64,000 nucleotides of DNA from Apophysomyces variabilis. Lineage: Eukaryota; Mucoromycota; Mucoromycetes; Mucorales; Mucoraceae. The stretch is from the NCBI GenBank assembly GCA_002749535.1, contig MZZL01000403.1:768209-832208 (forward strand), written 5' to 3'. The notes below the pieces were generated by a model. It was not told the origin of the DNA and made no database searches. It worked only from the letters and a program-made list of their open reading frames with translations. This document shows positions 1-10,592 of this stretch, in pieces. The position numbers were made by a program, and so were the translations under genes. How positions within the stretch are numbered: the first letter of the stretch is position 1; the number at the start of each line of letters is the position of its first letter.

Positions 1-336
1 GGATATTACCTTGTTGTGGATAATGCTCCAATCCGTAGCTCAGCTGATCTAGTAAAGTATTCTCACTCTCAAGGATATCGATATGCATATCTTCCTCAGT
101 ATTCTGCTGAACTGGATCTAATTGAGTAGTTCTTTTTAGTTGTGAACAGTAAAGTTGTGCGAAATAAGTTATTGGAAAAAGGATGGCTAATAGCTAGTAT
201 TAATGAGGCATGTGATAGCTTATATTTAAATGACTTCAAATGCTTTATTTCTCTTGCTGTTGTAGATTTTAGTAATTGCCTCGACAAAGAGAGGTTATGG
301 AGCCTCGATGCACCTTTTTCGAAAATCATTTGCTGA
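1..336 (+). pseudogene. Tc1/mariner (IS630-like) DDE transposase C-terminal remnant
   Basis: Frame 1 is open from the window edge and reads VVDNAPIRSS (the second catalytic Asp of the DDE/D triad) and then YLPQYSAELDLIE (the third acidic residue). This is the classic end of a Tc1/mariner or IS630-type transposase. Directly after the IE pair an in-frame TAG at 127-129 replaces the codon that is normally Gln in this family (CAG to TAG). The same frame then stays open to 336 (FFLVVNSKVVRNKL and onward), as expected for a C-terminus. The copy is therefore a recently inactivated fragment whose 5' part lies outside the window. I could not identify a terminal inverted repeat after it with confidence. 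Confidence 0.75.
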
Positions 337-660
337 ACAAAAAAGTTAAATACACGGAAATTTTTTATATGGTACTTACTATGCGACAGGTACTTTTTTG
401 TTAAAAAAAAAAAGTGAGTAAGATAGAAAGGAAATGAAACAAAACCATGCAAAAGGAGCAGCGATCCTAAAATTGATCAATGTTCGCGAAAATAGGCTAG
501 CGTTGACAAAAAAGATCCAAGACAGTGAATAGTGACCCATCGAGTCTTTCGCTTCCTATTATTTTGGTTGTCCAATGTAAACATAATGCCTGTGTCAACT
601 TTGAGACCTAAAGGGGTAAAACGGTGAAGTATCATGAGGAAATCAAAGAGTTGCACGTAG

Positions 661-1086
661 CAGCACAGAAAAAACACCCGAATCCATGTGGGCCACCGCC
701 TCAGAACTTGAGGTCAAGACGTGCCCCCTGAGTACTGACTACTTCCTCCAACCCAATGGTCACCCTGCTGTCCTATTGCCCATCGCATACCAAACTAATA
801 ATATACGTGGTGTTCTTCACGAGCAGTCCTGGCAGGCCTACTAATTGGGATGATTTCACAGAGGCACGCAACCCATCGCAGCAGCACAGAAAAAACACCC
901 GAATCCATGTAGGCCACCGCCTCAGAACTTGAGGTCAAGACGTGCCCCCTGAGTGCTGACTACTTCCTCCAACCCAATGGTCACCCTGCTGTCCTATTGC
1001 CCATCGCATACCAAACTAATAGTATACGTGGTGTTCTTCACGAGCAGTCCTGGCAGGCCTACTAATTGGGATGATTTTACAGAGGC
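661..1086. repeat. Tandem direct duplication, about 205-bp units, period 221 bp
   Basis: Copy 1 (661 to about 865) and copy 2 (882 to about 1086) are nearly identical. The few differences I see are transitions (for example GTGGG/GTAGG at the 5' part and AATAATA/AATAGTA further on). A 16-bp stretch separates the copies. No open reading frame spans them. They could be a simple tandem duplication or two solo terminal repeats of an element. The surrounding stretch 337-1409 otherwise holds no gene that I can support. Confidence 0.85.
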
Positions 1087-1409
1087 GCAGTAAAAAAGGG
1101 AAAAAGTAAAGTAGGTCGTGAAAAACGCGGACTCTGGAGATAGTAATGGACAATGACGTTGGTATTAATGTGACTGCCGCGCTTTATAAATTGGGCAGAT
1201 CGCTCCCCGCTTGAAACTTGGAAGACTCTTCCATGTCCAAAAATTTATTAACAAATTCAGACAAATATATTCCAAACGATTTGAGCGAAGATAAAAAGAA
1301 TAAGAAGAAATAAAAACATCAACGTAAATGTCGTAGTAAAAATAGATGACTTAACCTAGCAATCCGGACCGGAGCATACCCAGGTGTTGCCCCAGGCAAC
1401 AAATGGGAC

Positions 1410-3298
1410 TTGCCACATGTGCATTTTCTAATGTGGCGTTGGCCTTTTATTCTTTGCTTCCCAACTTTCATGCCATCAAATCCACAGCTCCATGGGCTGT
1501 CGCGTGAGTATACAATACTTAGTACACAGTTTGAAGCTTGGAAATTGAAGAAAATCTTCGCAGGCGTTCCCATTGAGCAATGGACCCAAGTGGAACAGCT
1601 CTGCGACCGAGTTTTGGCTTGCTGTCCCCATATCACTATTCCTCAAAAGCACGCTCGCTAATTAAATCCATGTTGACTAGCATCTCGTTAAAAGTTTTTG
1701 ATGCCTCATTAAAACTATATTGTGAAAGAATCAAAGCTTTCTTGGACAAAGCAGCTGTCAAACAAGAGTCTGACCGTACCTGGCAACACGCGTTAGACAA
1801 GGCGAGGCTGCGAGAGACCATCGAACGACGCAAAGAAACAAATGCGTTGAAAGCTGACCTTGTTGGCGAAGACTTGGTGACTAAATCGTTAGATCAACGT
1901 ATTACGAGTCCATCCACCGAGCAGTTGTCCGTTGCAAGCATCACCTCGACTGAAAGTCCCTGCGTGGTGAATGCGACCCCTGTTGTTGGCATCAGCGCCT
2001 CTACGGCTAAAGCCCTTGAAGATATACCCGAGCCTGGTGTGCCAACGAATAGTGAGGAAGATGCCAGGTCTGACGAAACTGTCCACACGACAATCACAAC
2101 GATCCTAGACCGCGCCGGTAGGGAGCTTCATGACAAATACATCCATGGTGGCAACTTGACCAGGACGGAACGAAGTGTAATGACAGCCTGCTTGTCGTCC
2201 ATTGTCGAGTTTGTCGATGGCGACCCAAATGGCCAACAATCATTGTTTGGCAAATCTAATTGGGAAGAAATGCAGCAGCATTTTTTGGACAAGTATCCTA
2301 TGACCAAAGAACCAAAGCTGCCGAAACCTGTCCAAGCAGCATGGGATCAAGTCGTCCAAGTATGCGAAGAAAGAAACGAGGTGGAGGCGCGCTCATTTAT
2401 CGCCAAAGAACTCGACAAACACCGAGATGGAGGTCATCATTGGCATCGAAACCATTCAACAGCTTCTGATCGCATTCCGTCGACATCATCAGCTTCTGGA
2501 CCCATTCCGCATCTCGCCGCCGCCGGAATAGGACCTCGCCTTTATGCTCTGGCTACCGATTGTTGATTGCATTTTTGCAGGAGGTCCTTTCCTGGGGACA
2601 AGAATTGCTGAGACTGTGAACGACTACATGGTCGCCCAAAACCAATCCGTATATGCGCACAGCGATCATCGAATCACAGGCTTCAAATCGACATTCGATT
2701 TTTATTCATCGACAGAAACGGCCGCCAAAAAATTGACATGTGCGCCGCCGAGGCAGCAAACTGCAAGGATGATGATAAACTTACTGACGACCATAGCAAA
2801 CTGCTGCGGGAAGGAAAGGATATTTTGCATCGCCTGCTTAAGACCGTCGTGGAGAAGGACGCTGCAGCCAACATTAAGGGATACTTTATCCAGTTGGGTG
2901 GCACCCAAGGCCAGCTCTCTTCCATCCATTTGGATGACGAGACAGGGATTTACGTAGCAATTCTCCGACAACGCCTGCTCTTTCCTGCGTCTGCTGCATC
3001 TCCTTGCCGCTTTGAAATGACTTTAGCTGGTTTATTAGTTGCGACGCGACCTCCGCAAGATGCCCACAACCATTCAGCAGCAGCAGGAATTACTGGACCA
3101 GAAACGGCATTCCTTCGGCACCAGTCGCTCGCGCCCAGCGTCCGTGATCCTCGCTCACTCGTTAAAAAAAGCAAAAACCGACGTGGTATTCACCCCCGCA
3201 TGATGATTCTACCCTGTCAAAAATACCTAACTAAGAAACAAAGGCATGCTATCCAATCTTTTTCGGGAACGATTTTAAAAGGTCTTGTTCATGCTTAG
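1410..3298 (+). pseudogene. Broken gene of an unrecognised, probably Mucoromycota-specific family
   Basis: Coding-like sequence runs through this stretch but changes frame repeatedly. It is in frame 3 at 1410-1640, frame 2 at about 1640-2425, frame 3 at 2427-2685 and frame 2 at 2690-3298. A TAG also interrupts frame 3 at about 2517-2519, between SPPPE and DLAFMLWLPI. The last switch looks like one lost base in an A-run near 2682. Conserved-looking segments are GPFLGTRIAETVNDYMV, RFLFIDRNGRQKIDMCAAEA and KLTDDHSKLLREGKDILHRL. The ID...E spacing in the second segment is loosely reminiscent of a nuclease-like fold, but that is speculation. I have a general impression of similar repeated proteins in Mucorales and cannot name a function. 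Sequencing error or unusual introns could explain part of the damage. Confidence 0.5.
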
Positions 3299-5689
3299 TG
3301 AAGTGCGCAACAACAGACTCAGAGCTGTGCTGTCAAAATATACTACGCAAATATTTCGTGCGGAACTAATGGTTTCCAATGCGTATGTCTTCTTATGGAT
3401 GACATAGCCGAGGGATTTCAGGATAGCCTTGTTACATCAACAACATGGCCCCGTCCATCTTGATAAAAAGAATTAATTACTGCGGTGCGATATTTGATAT
3501 TGGGAAAAGAGTCTATCGCAAAACTTCTTTTCAGTGGGGTGAGTGCATGCTATCGGAAGAATGGCGGTTATGGTATATCCGTAATGGTGGCCGATGGTGA
3601 GAAGCGCAACTGTTAACGTGCCTTTTTCTTTTTTCTCTTGGGGGGGGGGTTCTCCACCGGATCGTGATATTGCTTTTGATATGGGTTGTTCTGTGCCACA
3701 TGAAGGCGGATTAACAAAAAAGGCGGTAAGGCTAAATATTCCCAAACTACAACCAATCCTCTCGCTGACGGTAAGAGAAGCCGGCATCAGATGATTGGGT
3801 GGAAACAAATAGCAGAAAATTTTTATGGTGGCCTTGGGGCAAAAAAAGCAATATGCTTCTCTCTTTTCCTCGCTTCAAGCCGACTTGACCCTGGATCATA
3901 ACTAAGTTATCCCGGAACGATGACCTTGTATTTCGCTGCGGTTCAGTGATTTCGGGAAGTGATCACATGCCTTGCCCTAGACAAACCATTACTCCTTTTT
4001 GTGCTTGTAGCCGGAGCCTTTATGGTTACGGATTCGCGATCCATCTTGCTTGCTGGCGAGACTATCTATCCGTATGTAGGGAAGAAGAACACACAGCAGG
4101 TACCTTATAAGGCAGAAAGATATTTTTATTGTGTAGCCCCCTTAACTTCATAATCGAGATTTGAGTGTCCATTTTATTCCTTTTATGGTATGCCAGCAGT
4201 GGGCTTACGCGTACTTCTGCTATTTTATGATAACATCATAGCACAAGTGAAACCAAGAAACCAAATTGGCATCGATTACGAATGCATTACGGTTTCAATT
4301 GATTGATACTTTAACCATCGATGTTTGTACCGTTATCTCTGTCGTACAGACATAGTCCTATAATCATTGGAACAGATTCGCCAATCCTGTGTCTGTTGTT
4401 AGGAAGGTTTACTGATCCGCGGCATTGGATTCCTCACTTTCTCGGATGCGAAACACAGACAAGTGTCGACCAAAGGAGATCCAGTCCGTAAGTGCCACGT
4501 CGCGGTGTTTGTGTGATCTGGAATACAGGATCCTTTCCTTTCTCGGATACTTCCTCAAAATATAACAAGCAGATCTTTCCTAATGAATGCAATGCACACT
4601 TCTTAATTTCCAGTAATAAACACTGAAAAATAGCTTATATCACAGTTCCAAACGTGTTCACGCAGTAATAAGCTACATCTGTAGCGTGTTCATTTAGAAA
4701 GAGGCAGACACGTCCCATGACGCCCAAAAATTTTCGACGGAGTCTGAACTGTAACCCTCCACATTGATAACATGCAAGCAAAATATGTACACATGCTTTA
4801 TACCAAACAGAACTGCAAAAAGTAAAAAATAAGGAAGCAGTAATTCAATGCCGAAAGATGTTATCATTATGATTTGTTCTTTTTCCATTCTTTCCGAAAT
4901 ACAACACTTCGATTGTCCTCATCAGATTGTAGCAACTCTAGAGTTACTTGTGTGCTGATCAAAATGTCGGGTGGTGGGTCGGTCAAAATTTTTCCGTGAA
5001 CCGTGTTTGAACGATAGTGAAGATCCCAGTTTTGCGGATCGAAATGCAGCTCCGCAAATTCGAATACAGCTTTCTTGGGTCAATGCTCTTTTTTCCATTG
5101 CATATACTGCGCCACTACTACCTTGTTTTTATGGAGATGGACAACTGTCACTGGATCAATACAGTGGAGTGTACACGTAAACACAGATTCTATCACCATC
5201 TTAGCTTTAAACCTTATTTTGCAATGTTTCCACGTGCGACTGCTAATCCTAAATTGTTTTCAGAAAGATCGATCGGCAGGTTATTCTCCGTTCAATGCGA
5301 TTGGCCCACAACTGCGGATATCCTGGAATGAAGTAGTATCACATTCTTCTCGATTGCAGAAACATTGGATATTCGAAACAAGTGATATCGTGGATAGGAA
5401 ACATTTATCAACCTATGGACCGCTGTTATATGATTTAGATGACAAAAGAAGTTCTTCCAACCGCCATTTGATCTTTAACCCACTAATGAGACAAACGTAA
5501 GGCGGAGCAAAGGGCAGGGAATTGGGGGGGGGGGAGTGTGTACCCGAAAGGCTGTGCTGCGGCAGACACCGGGCCGACTCAAAAGGGTGTTTGGCGGTAT
5601 TTCATTTTGTGTTAATTTTTTTTTGTCCAGAATATATAAAGGTTACCTCCTTTCGCAATCTTTTTCTGGATATTGTGATCCGAATCCGC
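3299..5689. other. Intergenic region upstream of the first PDR transporter
   Basis: About 2.4 kb with no supported gene. Overlapping short open frames at 4971-5500 have no recognisable domain and overlap each other, so I treat them as chance. Two poly-G tracts stand out: 10 G at 3640-3649 and 11 G at 5524-5534. The second lies about 155 bp before the transporter start and may be a promoter element or a sequencing-prone homopolymer. Confidence 0.5.
5633..5640 (+). promoter_or_regulatory. TATA-like element of the first PDR gene
   Basis: TATATAAA occurs 50 bp before the chosen ATG at 5690. Position and sequence fit a core promoter TATA box, which would make the 5' leader short. Confidence 0.4.
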
Positions 5690-8600
5690 ATGGACTCAAA
5701 TAAAGAGAAAACGGAGTTCGTGACCGAAACGGTAGTAACAACAACAACCACTGAGTGGCGTACAGTGGAAGGGGATCGTGATTCCAACAATACAGTGACC
5801 AATGGTTTCGTCGGCGGAGAAGAGACTTACGGCGAGCCAGATGCTAACGCAGTCGATGTAAAAGGTTTGGAACAACTATTACATAGCCCATCTGGATATT
5901 GACTAGATATCTCTTTGCTTTCTAGCTGCGAAAGCCGAATATCAATCCCTTAAGCGCGAGCTTACCAATGCCAGTCGAAGATCTGCCCGAGCATCGAAAA
6001 TGGAAGAGGGCGAAATGCAGTCCGAAGAGTTCGATCTCGACGAGTTTTTGCATGGCATTTCGCGCGAACAGAGAGCGGCTGGACATACTCCTAAACATCT
6101 TGGTCTTGTATGGAGAAACTTGGTTGTCAAGGTGAATAAGAAGAAAATACTTCTTGTTTTGTAATTGGTGAACCTTGTATTCATTTGCTTACCTTTCTTG
6201 TCTTCTTTTTACAGGGCCTGGGCGCTGAAGCACACACTATCCCCACCGTCTTTAGCTTTGTCTCGGGATTTATTCAATTCTGGAAGTTTTTCAACATTGG
6301 CAACAGCGCAACCAAGAAAGTCATTCTAAAAGATCTCACCGGTTTCTGCAAAGATGGTGAAATGTTGCTCGTTCTTGGCCGTCCGGGCGCTGGTTGCACC
6401 AGTCTTCTCAAAATTTTGTCCAACATGCGTGGCTCTTTCACTGATGTGGAAGGTAACGTAAGCTACGGTGGTATTGATGCAGAAACCTTTGCAAAACGAT
6501 ACCGAGGCCAAGTGTGCTATAACGAAGAAGAAGATCAGCATTACCCTACATTGACTGCCAAGCAGACGCTTCAATTCGCCCTTCGAACACGTACCCCCGG
6601 CGTTCGCTTGCCGGACGAGTCCAAGAAAGACTTCGTAAACCGTGTGTTGTACATGCTCGGCAACATGCTCGGTCTTACCAAACAGATGGAAACCATGGTC
6701 GGCAACGCCTTTGTTCGCGGTCTTTCAGGTGGTGAACGTAAACGTCTATCCATTGCAGAACAAATGACGACACAAAGTTCCATCAACTGCTGGGATTGTT
6801 CTACCCGAGGTCTTGATGCCGCCTCTGCCTTGGACTACGTACGTTCGCTTCGTATCATGACGGATATCTTCAACAAGACCACAGTGGCTACGTTGTACCA
6901 AGCTTCCAACAGTATCTTCAACCTTTTCGATAAGGTTCTCCTGCTGGACGATGGTTACTGCATTTACTTTGGTCCCACCGACCGTGCCAAATCCTATTTT
7001 GAAGAACTCGGTTTCTATTGTCCTCCACGTAAATCTATTCCCGATTTCCTCACGGGTCTTTGCAACCCACTTGAACGACAAGCTAAGCCTGGTTTTGAAT
7101 CCAGTGTACCACAGCACGCACATGAGTTTGAGCAACGCTACTACCAATCTAGTGTCCACAAGGAAATGATGGCTGAGCTCGAGGCATATGAGCAGAAGCT
7201 CGAAGAAGATAAACAAGCTGAAAAATTCAAGCAAGCCGTTGCAGAAGAACATCAAAAGCGCGCACCCAACAGTGCACCCTACATTGCATCGTTCTATCAG
7301 CAAGTCAAAGCTCTCACCATTCGCCAATATCATCTTCTTATCAAGGACAGAGAAGCCCTTATTTCACGTTACGGTACTATTCTCATTCAATCACTCATCA
7401 CTGCATCTTGCTTTTACAAAATTCCACTATCCGGCACCGGCGCTTTCTCTCGCGGTGGTGCCCTCTTCTTTGCTATCATGTTTAATTCCTTCATCTCTCA
7501 ATCCGAGTTGGTTCGTTTCCTTACTGGCCGCCCTATCCTCGAAAAACATAAGCAATTTGCATTGTATCGTCCATCGGCTTTCTACATTGCTCAGGTCATC
7601 ATGGATATTCCATACGCAATTGTGCAAGGTAAGAAAGGAAAAAGAAACGTGCAGCAGCATGCCATCTCCGTCTCCAACAACACTAATGCTCTTATCTAGT
7701 TTTACTGTTCGAAATTTGCTCTTACTTCATGATGGGTCTTCGTTTGAGCGCCGGCAGCTTTTTCACTTATTTCATTCTTCTGTTCTTCGTGAACATGACC
7801 ATGAATGGCTTTTTCCGATTTTTCGGTGCGATCACCTCCAGTTTCTTTTTGGCTACGCAAATTTCCGGTGTTCTCCTGATTGCATTGGTTACGTATACCG
7901 GTTATGTCATCCCCAAGGTGAAGATGCACCCATGGCTATCATGGATTTATTGGATCAACCCGGTCTCCTATGGCTACAAGACGCTATTGGTGAACGAAAT
8001 GCACGGTCAACAGTACACTTGCGAAGGTTTTGGTAATGCTATTCCTTTTGGACCAGGTAAATCAGATAAAAGGAACATTTAAGGGGACAAACAGGCTAAC
8101 TTATTTTAATGCAAGGTTATGATGACTGGCGATACAAGACTTGTACCATGACTGGCGGTGTTCCCGGCCAGGATCATGTGGAAGGTGATGCTTATCTTTT
8201 GCAAGCGCTCGACTACAAGCCTTGGGAAATGTGGGCTCCCGATTTCGTAGTGGTTGTTGCCTTTTTCTTCTTCTTTACCTTCCTTTGTGCTGCTGCTATG
8301 GAATATGGTGGTATCAGCAAGGTTGGCTCACTTACCAAGTTGTATCTTCCCGGAAAGGCTCCAAAGCCCAGAACAGCCGAAGAAGAAGACGAGCGAAGAA
8401 GAAAACAAGCGCGTATCACCGAAGAAATGGACACGATTGCCGCTGGTACAACCTTTTCATGGCAGCATGTAAATTACACGGTTCCAGTCAAGGGTGGCCA
8501 TCTTCAACTATTGAACGATATCGGCGGTATTGTCAAGCCTGGTCACTTGACTGCCCTTATGGGTTCTTCTGGTGCCGGCAAGACAACTTTGCTGGATGTG

Positions 8601-10467
8601 CTCGCACGTAGAAAGACGTTGGGCAAGGTAGAAGGCCGTGTCTACTTGAACGGCGAAGCCCTGATGAACGATTTCGAACGCCTTACTGGTTACTGTGAAC
8701 AAATGGATGTCCATCAACCTGCTGTTACTGTGCGCGAGGCTCTCCGATTCTCAGCTTACTTGCGCCAGCCCGTTGATGTGTCCAAAGAAGAAAAGGACGA
8801 ATATGTCGAAAAGATCATTCAGCTTCTGGAAATGGACGACATTGCTGATGCTCAGATTGGTGATGTTGGCAGCGGATTCGGTATTTCCGTCGAAGAACGC
8901 AAGCGACTCACCATCGGTATGGAACTCGTCGGCAAGCCCCAACTTCTCTTCTTGGATGAACCCACTTCTGGTCTTGATGCTCAAAGCTCCTACAATATCA
9001 TTCGATTCATTCGCAAACTAGCAGATGCTGGTTGGCCCGTTTTGTGTACTATCCATCAACCTTCCGCTATTTTGTTCGAACACTTTGACCATTTGCTTTT
9101 GCTTGTTCGCGGCGGTAAGACCGCCTACCACGGCGAGATCGGTCGTGATGCTCAGACAATGATCAAGTACTTTGAATCCAATGGTGGCCCCAAGTGTTCT
9201 CCTGAAGCCAACCCTGCTGAATATATTCTGGAAGTAGTGGGTGCTGGTACCGCTGGCAAGGCTACTCGCGACTGGGCTGAAATCTGGGCCAATTCTCCCG
9301 AAGCCAAAGCATTGGAAGAAGAACTGGAACATATTCACCAAACGGCTGATCAAAAACCCACGCGTCATGCTCTCACTTATGCAACCTCCCTCTGGACTCA
9401 GTTTGTTTTGGTTCATCGCCGAATGGCTCTTGCCTACTGGCGTTCTCCCGATTACAACGTTGGTCGTTTCCTGAACATTATGTTTGCTTCGCTTTTAACT
9501 GGCTTCACCTACTGGAAGCTTGGTAACACTACGTCTGACCTGCAGAACAAGCTTTTCGCCTTGTTCAGTACTTTCATTATGGCTATGACTATCATTATCT
9601 TGGCCCAGCCGAAGTTCATGATGGTAGGTTTTTTTTAGGTTTCTTTTCCATCGATCTTTTACTTACATCTAATTTGTTTTGTTTCTCTATAGGAACGTAT
9701 GTACTTCCGCCGTGAATATGCTTCTCGATATTATAGTTGGTTGCCATGGAGTATTTCCGCTGTCCTGGTCGAAATGCCCTACATCGTTGTCTTTGCTGCC
9801 TTCTTCATGTTCGGTTTTTACTGGACTGCTGGCATGCATAACATCTCGGAAGCTGTTGGTTACTTTTATCTTATCTTTATCTTCCTTGTATTCTGGGCTG
9901 TCACGCTTGGTTTCGTCATTGCAGCTATTGCAGAATATCCAACCATGGCTGCTGTCATCAATCCTCTGGTGTTGTCTCTGCTCATTCTTTTCTGCGGTCT
10001 TATGCAGCCCCCAGATGCCATGCCACGTTTCTGGAGTGCCTGGATGTATTGGCTAGGTAAGGTTTTTTTTTAAGCCTGTATATTCAAAACTAATTTTGCT
10101 TTTTTTTTCAGATCCTTTCCACTACTATATCGAAGGTCTTGGTGTGAATGAATTGGAGCATGTCCAAGTTGTCTGCACAGAAGAAGACTTGGTGAAATTC
10201 CTTCCTCCTGTCGGCCAAACTTGTGCTCAGTATCTGACCAATTTCTTCGCCATGGGCGCTCCTGGTTACATTAGCAATCCCAATGCTACCCAGCCCGAAC
10301 AGTGCGGTTACTGTGCCTATAGCTCTGGTAAGGAGTTCTACAGCACCCGATTCGGTTGGGACGAGTCGCACAAGTGGCGTAATCTCGGTATCCTCATCTC
10401 ATTCTTTGCCTTTAATGTCTTTGTCTTTATTGGTCTTGTGTACTGGAAGAGAAAGGGCATGCGATAA
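5690..10467 (+). CDS. PDR-type ABC multidrug transporter (ABCG), copy 1
   Basis: Seven exons: 5690-5864, 5926-6131, 6215-7628, 7700-8056, 8116-9623, 9693-10056, 10112-10467. They total 4,380 nt, or 1,459 aa, the normal length for Pdr5/Cdr1-type full transporters, arranged (NBD-TMD)x2. NBD1 (Walker A GRPGAGCT at about residue 182, LSGGERKR at about 297, INCWDCSTRGLD at about 317, ATLYQAS at about 350) carries the degenerate residues typical of the family: Cys for the Walker A Lys, and Tyr for the switch His. NBD2 has a canonical Walker A GSSGAGKT (about 867), Walker B LLFLDEPTSGLD and H-loop CTIHQPS, but a degenerate signature ISVEERKR. This is the known PDR asymmetry with one hydrolytic site. 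It should export hydrophobic drugs or lipids across the plasma membrane. The start is the first ATG after a TATA box, and the N-terminus is Thr- and acid-rich. It is the tandem paralogue of the gene at 14564-19358. Confidence 0.93.
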
Positions 10468-10586
10468 ATTCTACTTCTAGATGTTATTTTTTTGTACCGC
10501 ATAAAAAATTCTACACTACGAAATTTTTTATTTCAAACCTTCTTTTTCCCAGCATATAGGCATTGTACATAATTAGATACTGATTT

Positions 10587-10592
10587 AATAAA
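10587..10592 (+). terminator. Polyadenylation signal of PDR copy 1
   Basis: AATAAA lies 120 bp after the stop codon, in T/A-rich DNA. Confidence 0.45.

Noticed and set aside
4416..4422. TCCGCGG, like the yeast Pdr1/Pdr3 response element, upstream of the first PDR gene
   Set aside because: The last base differs from the yeast 8-mer, it is 1.27 kb from the ATG, and Pdr1-type regulators are not established in this lineage.
4971..5500. Three overlapping open frames before PDR copy 1
   Set aside because: They overlap in different frames, carry no domain, and fall in promoter DNA.
6746..7333. Long minus-strand open frame inside PDR copy 1
   Set aside because: It is the antisense shadow of a strongly conserved coding exon.
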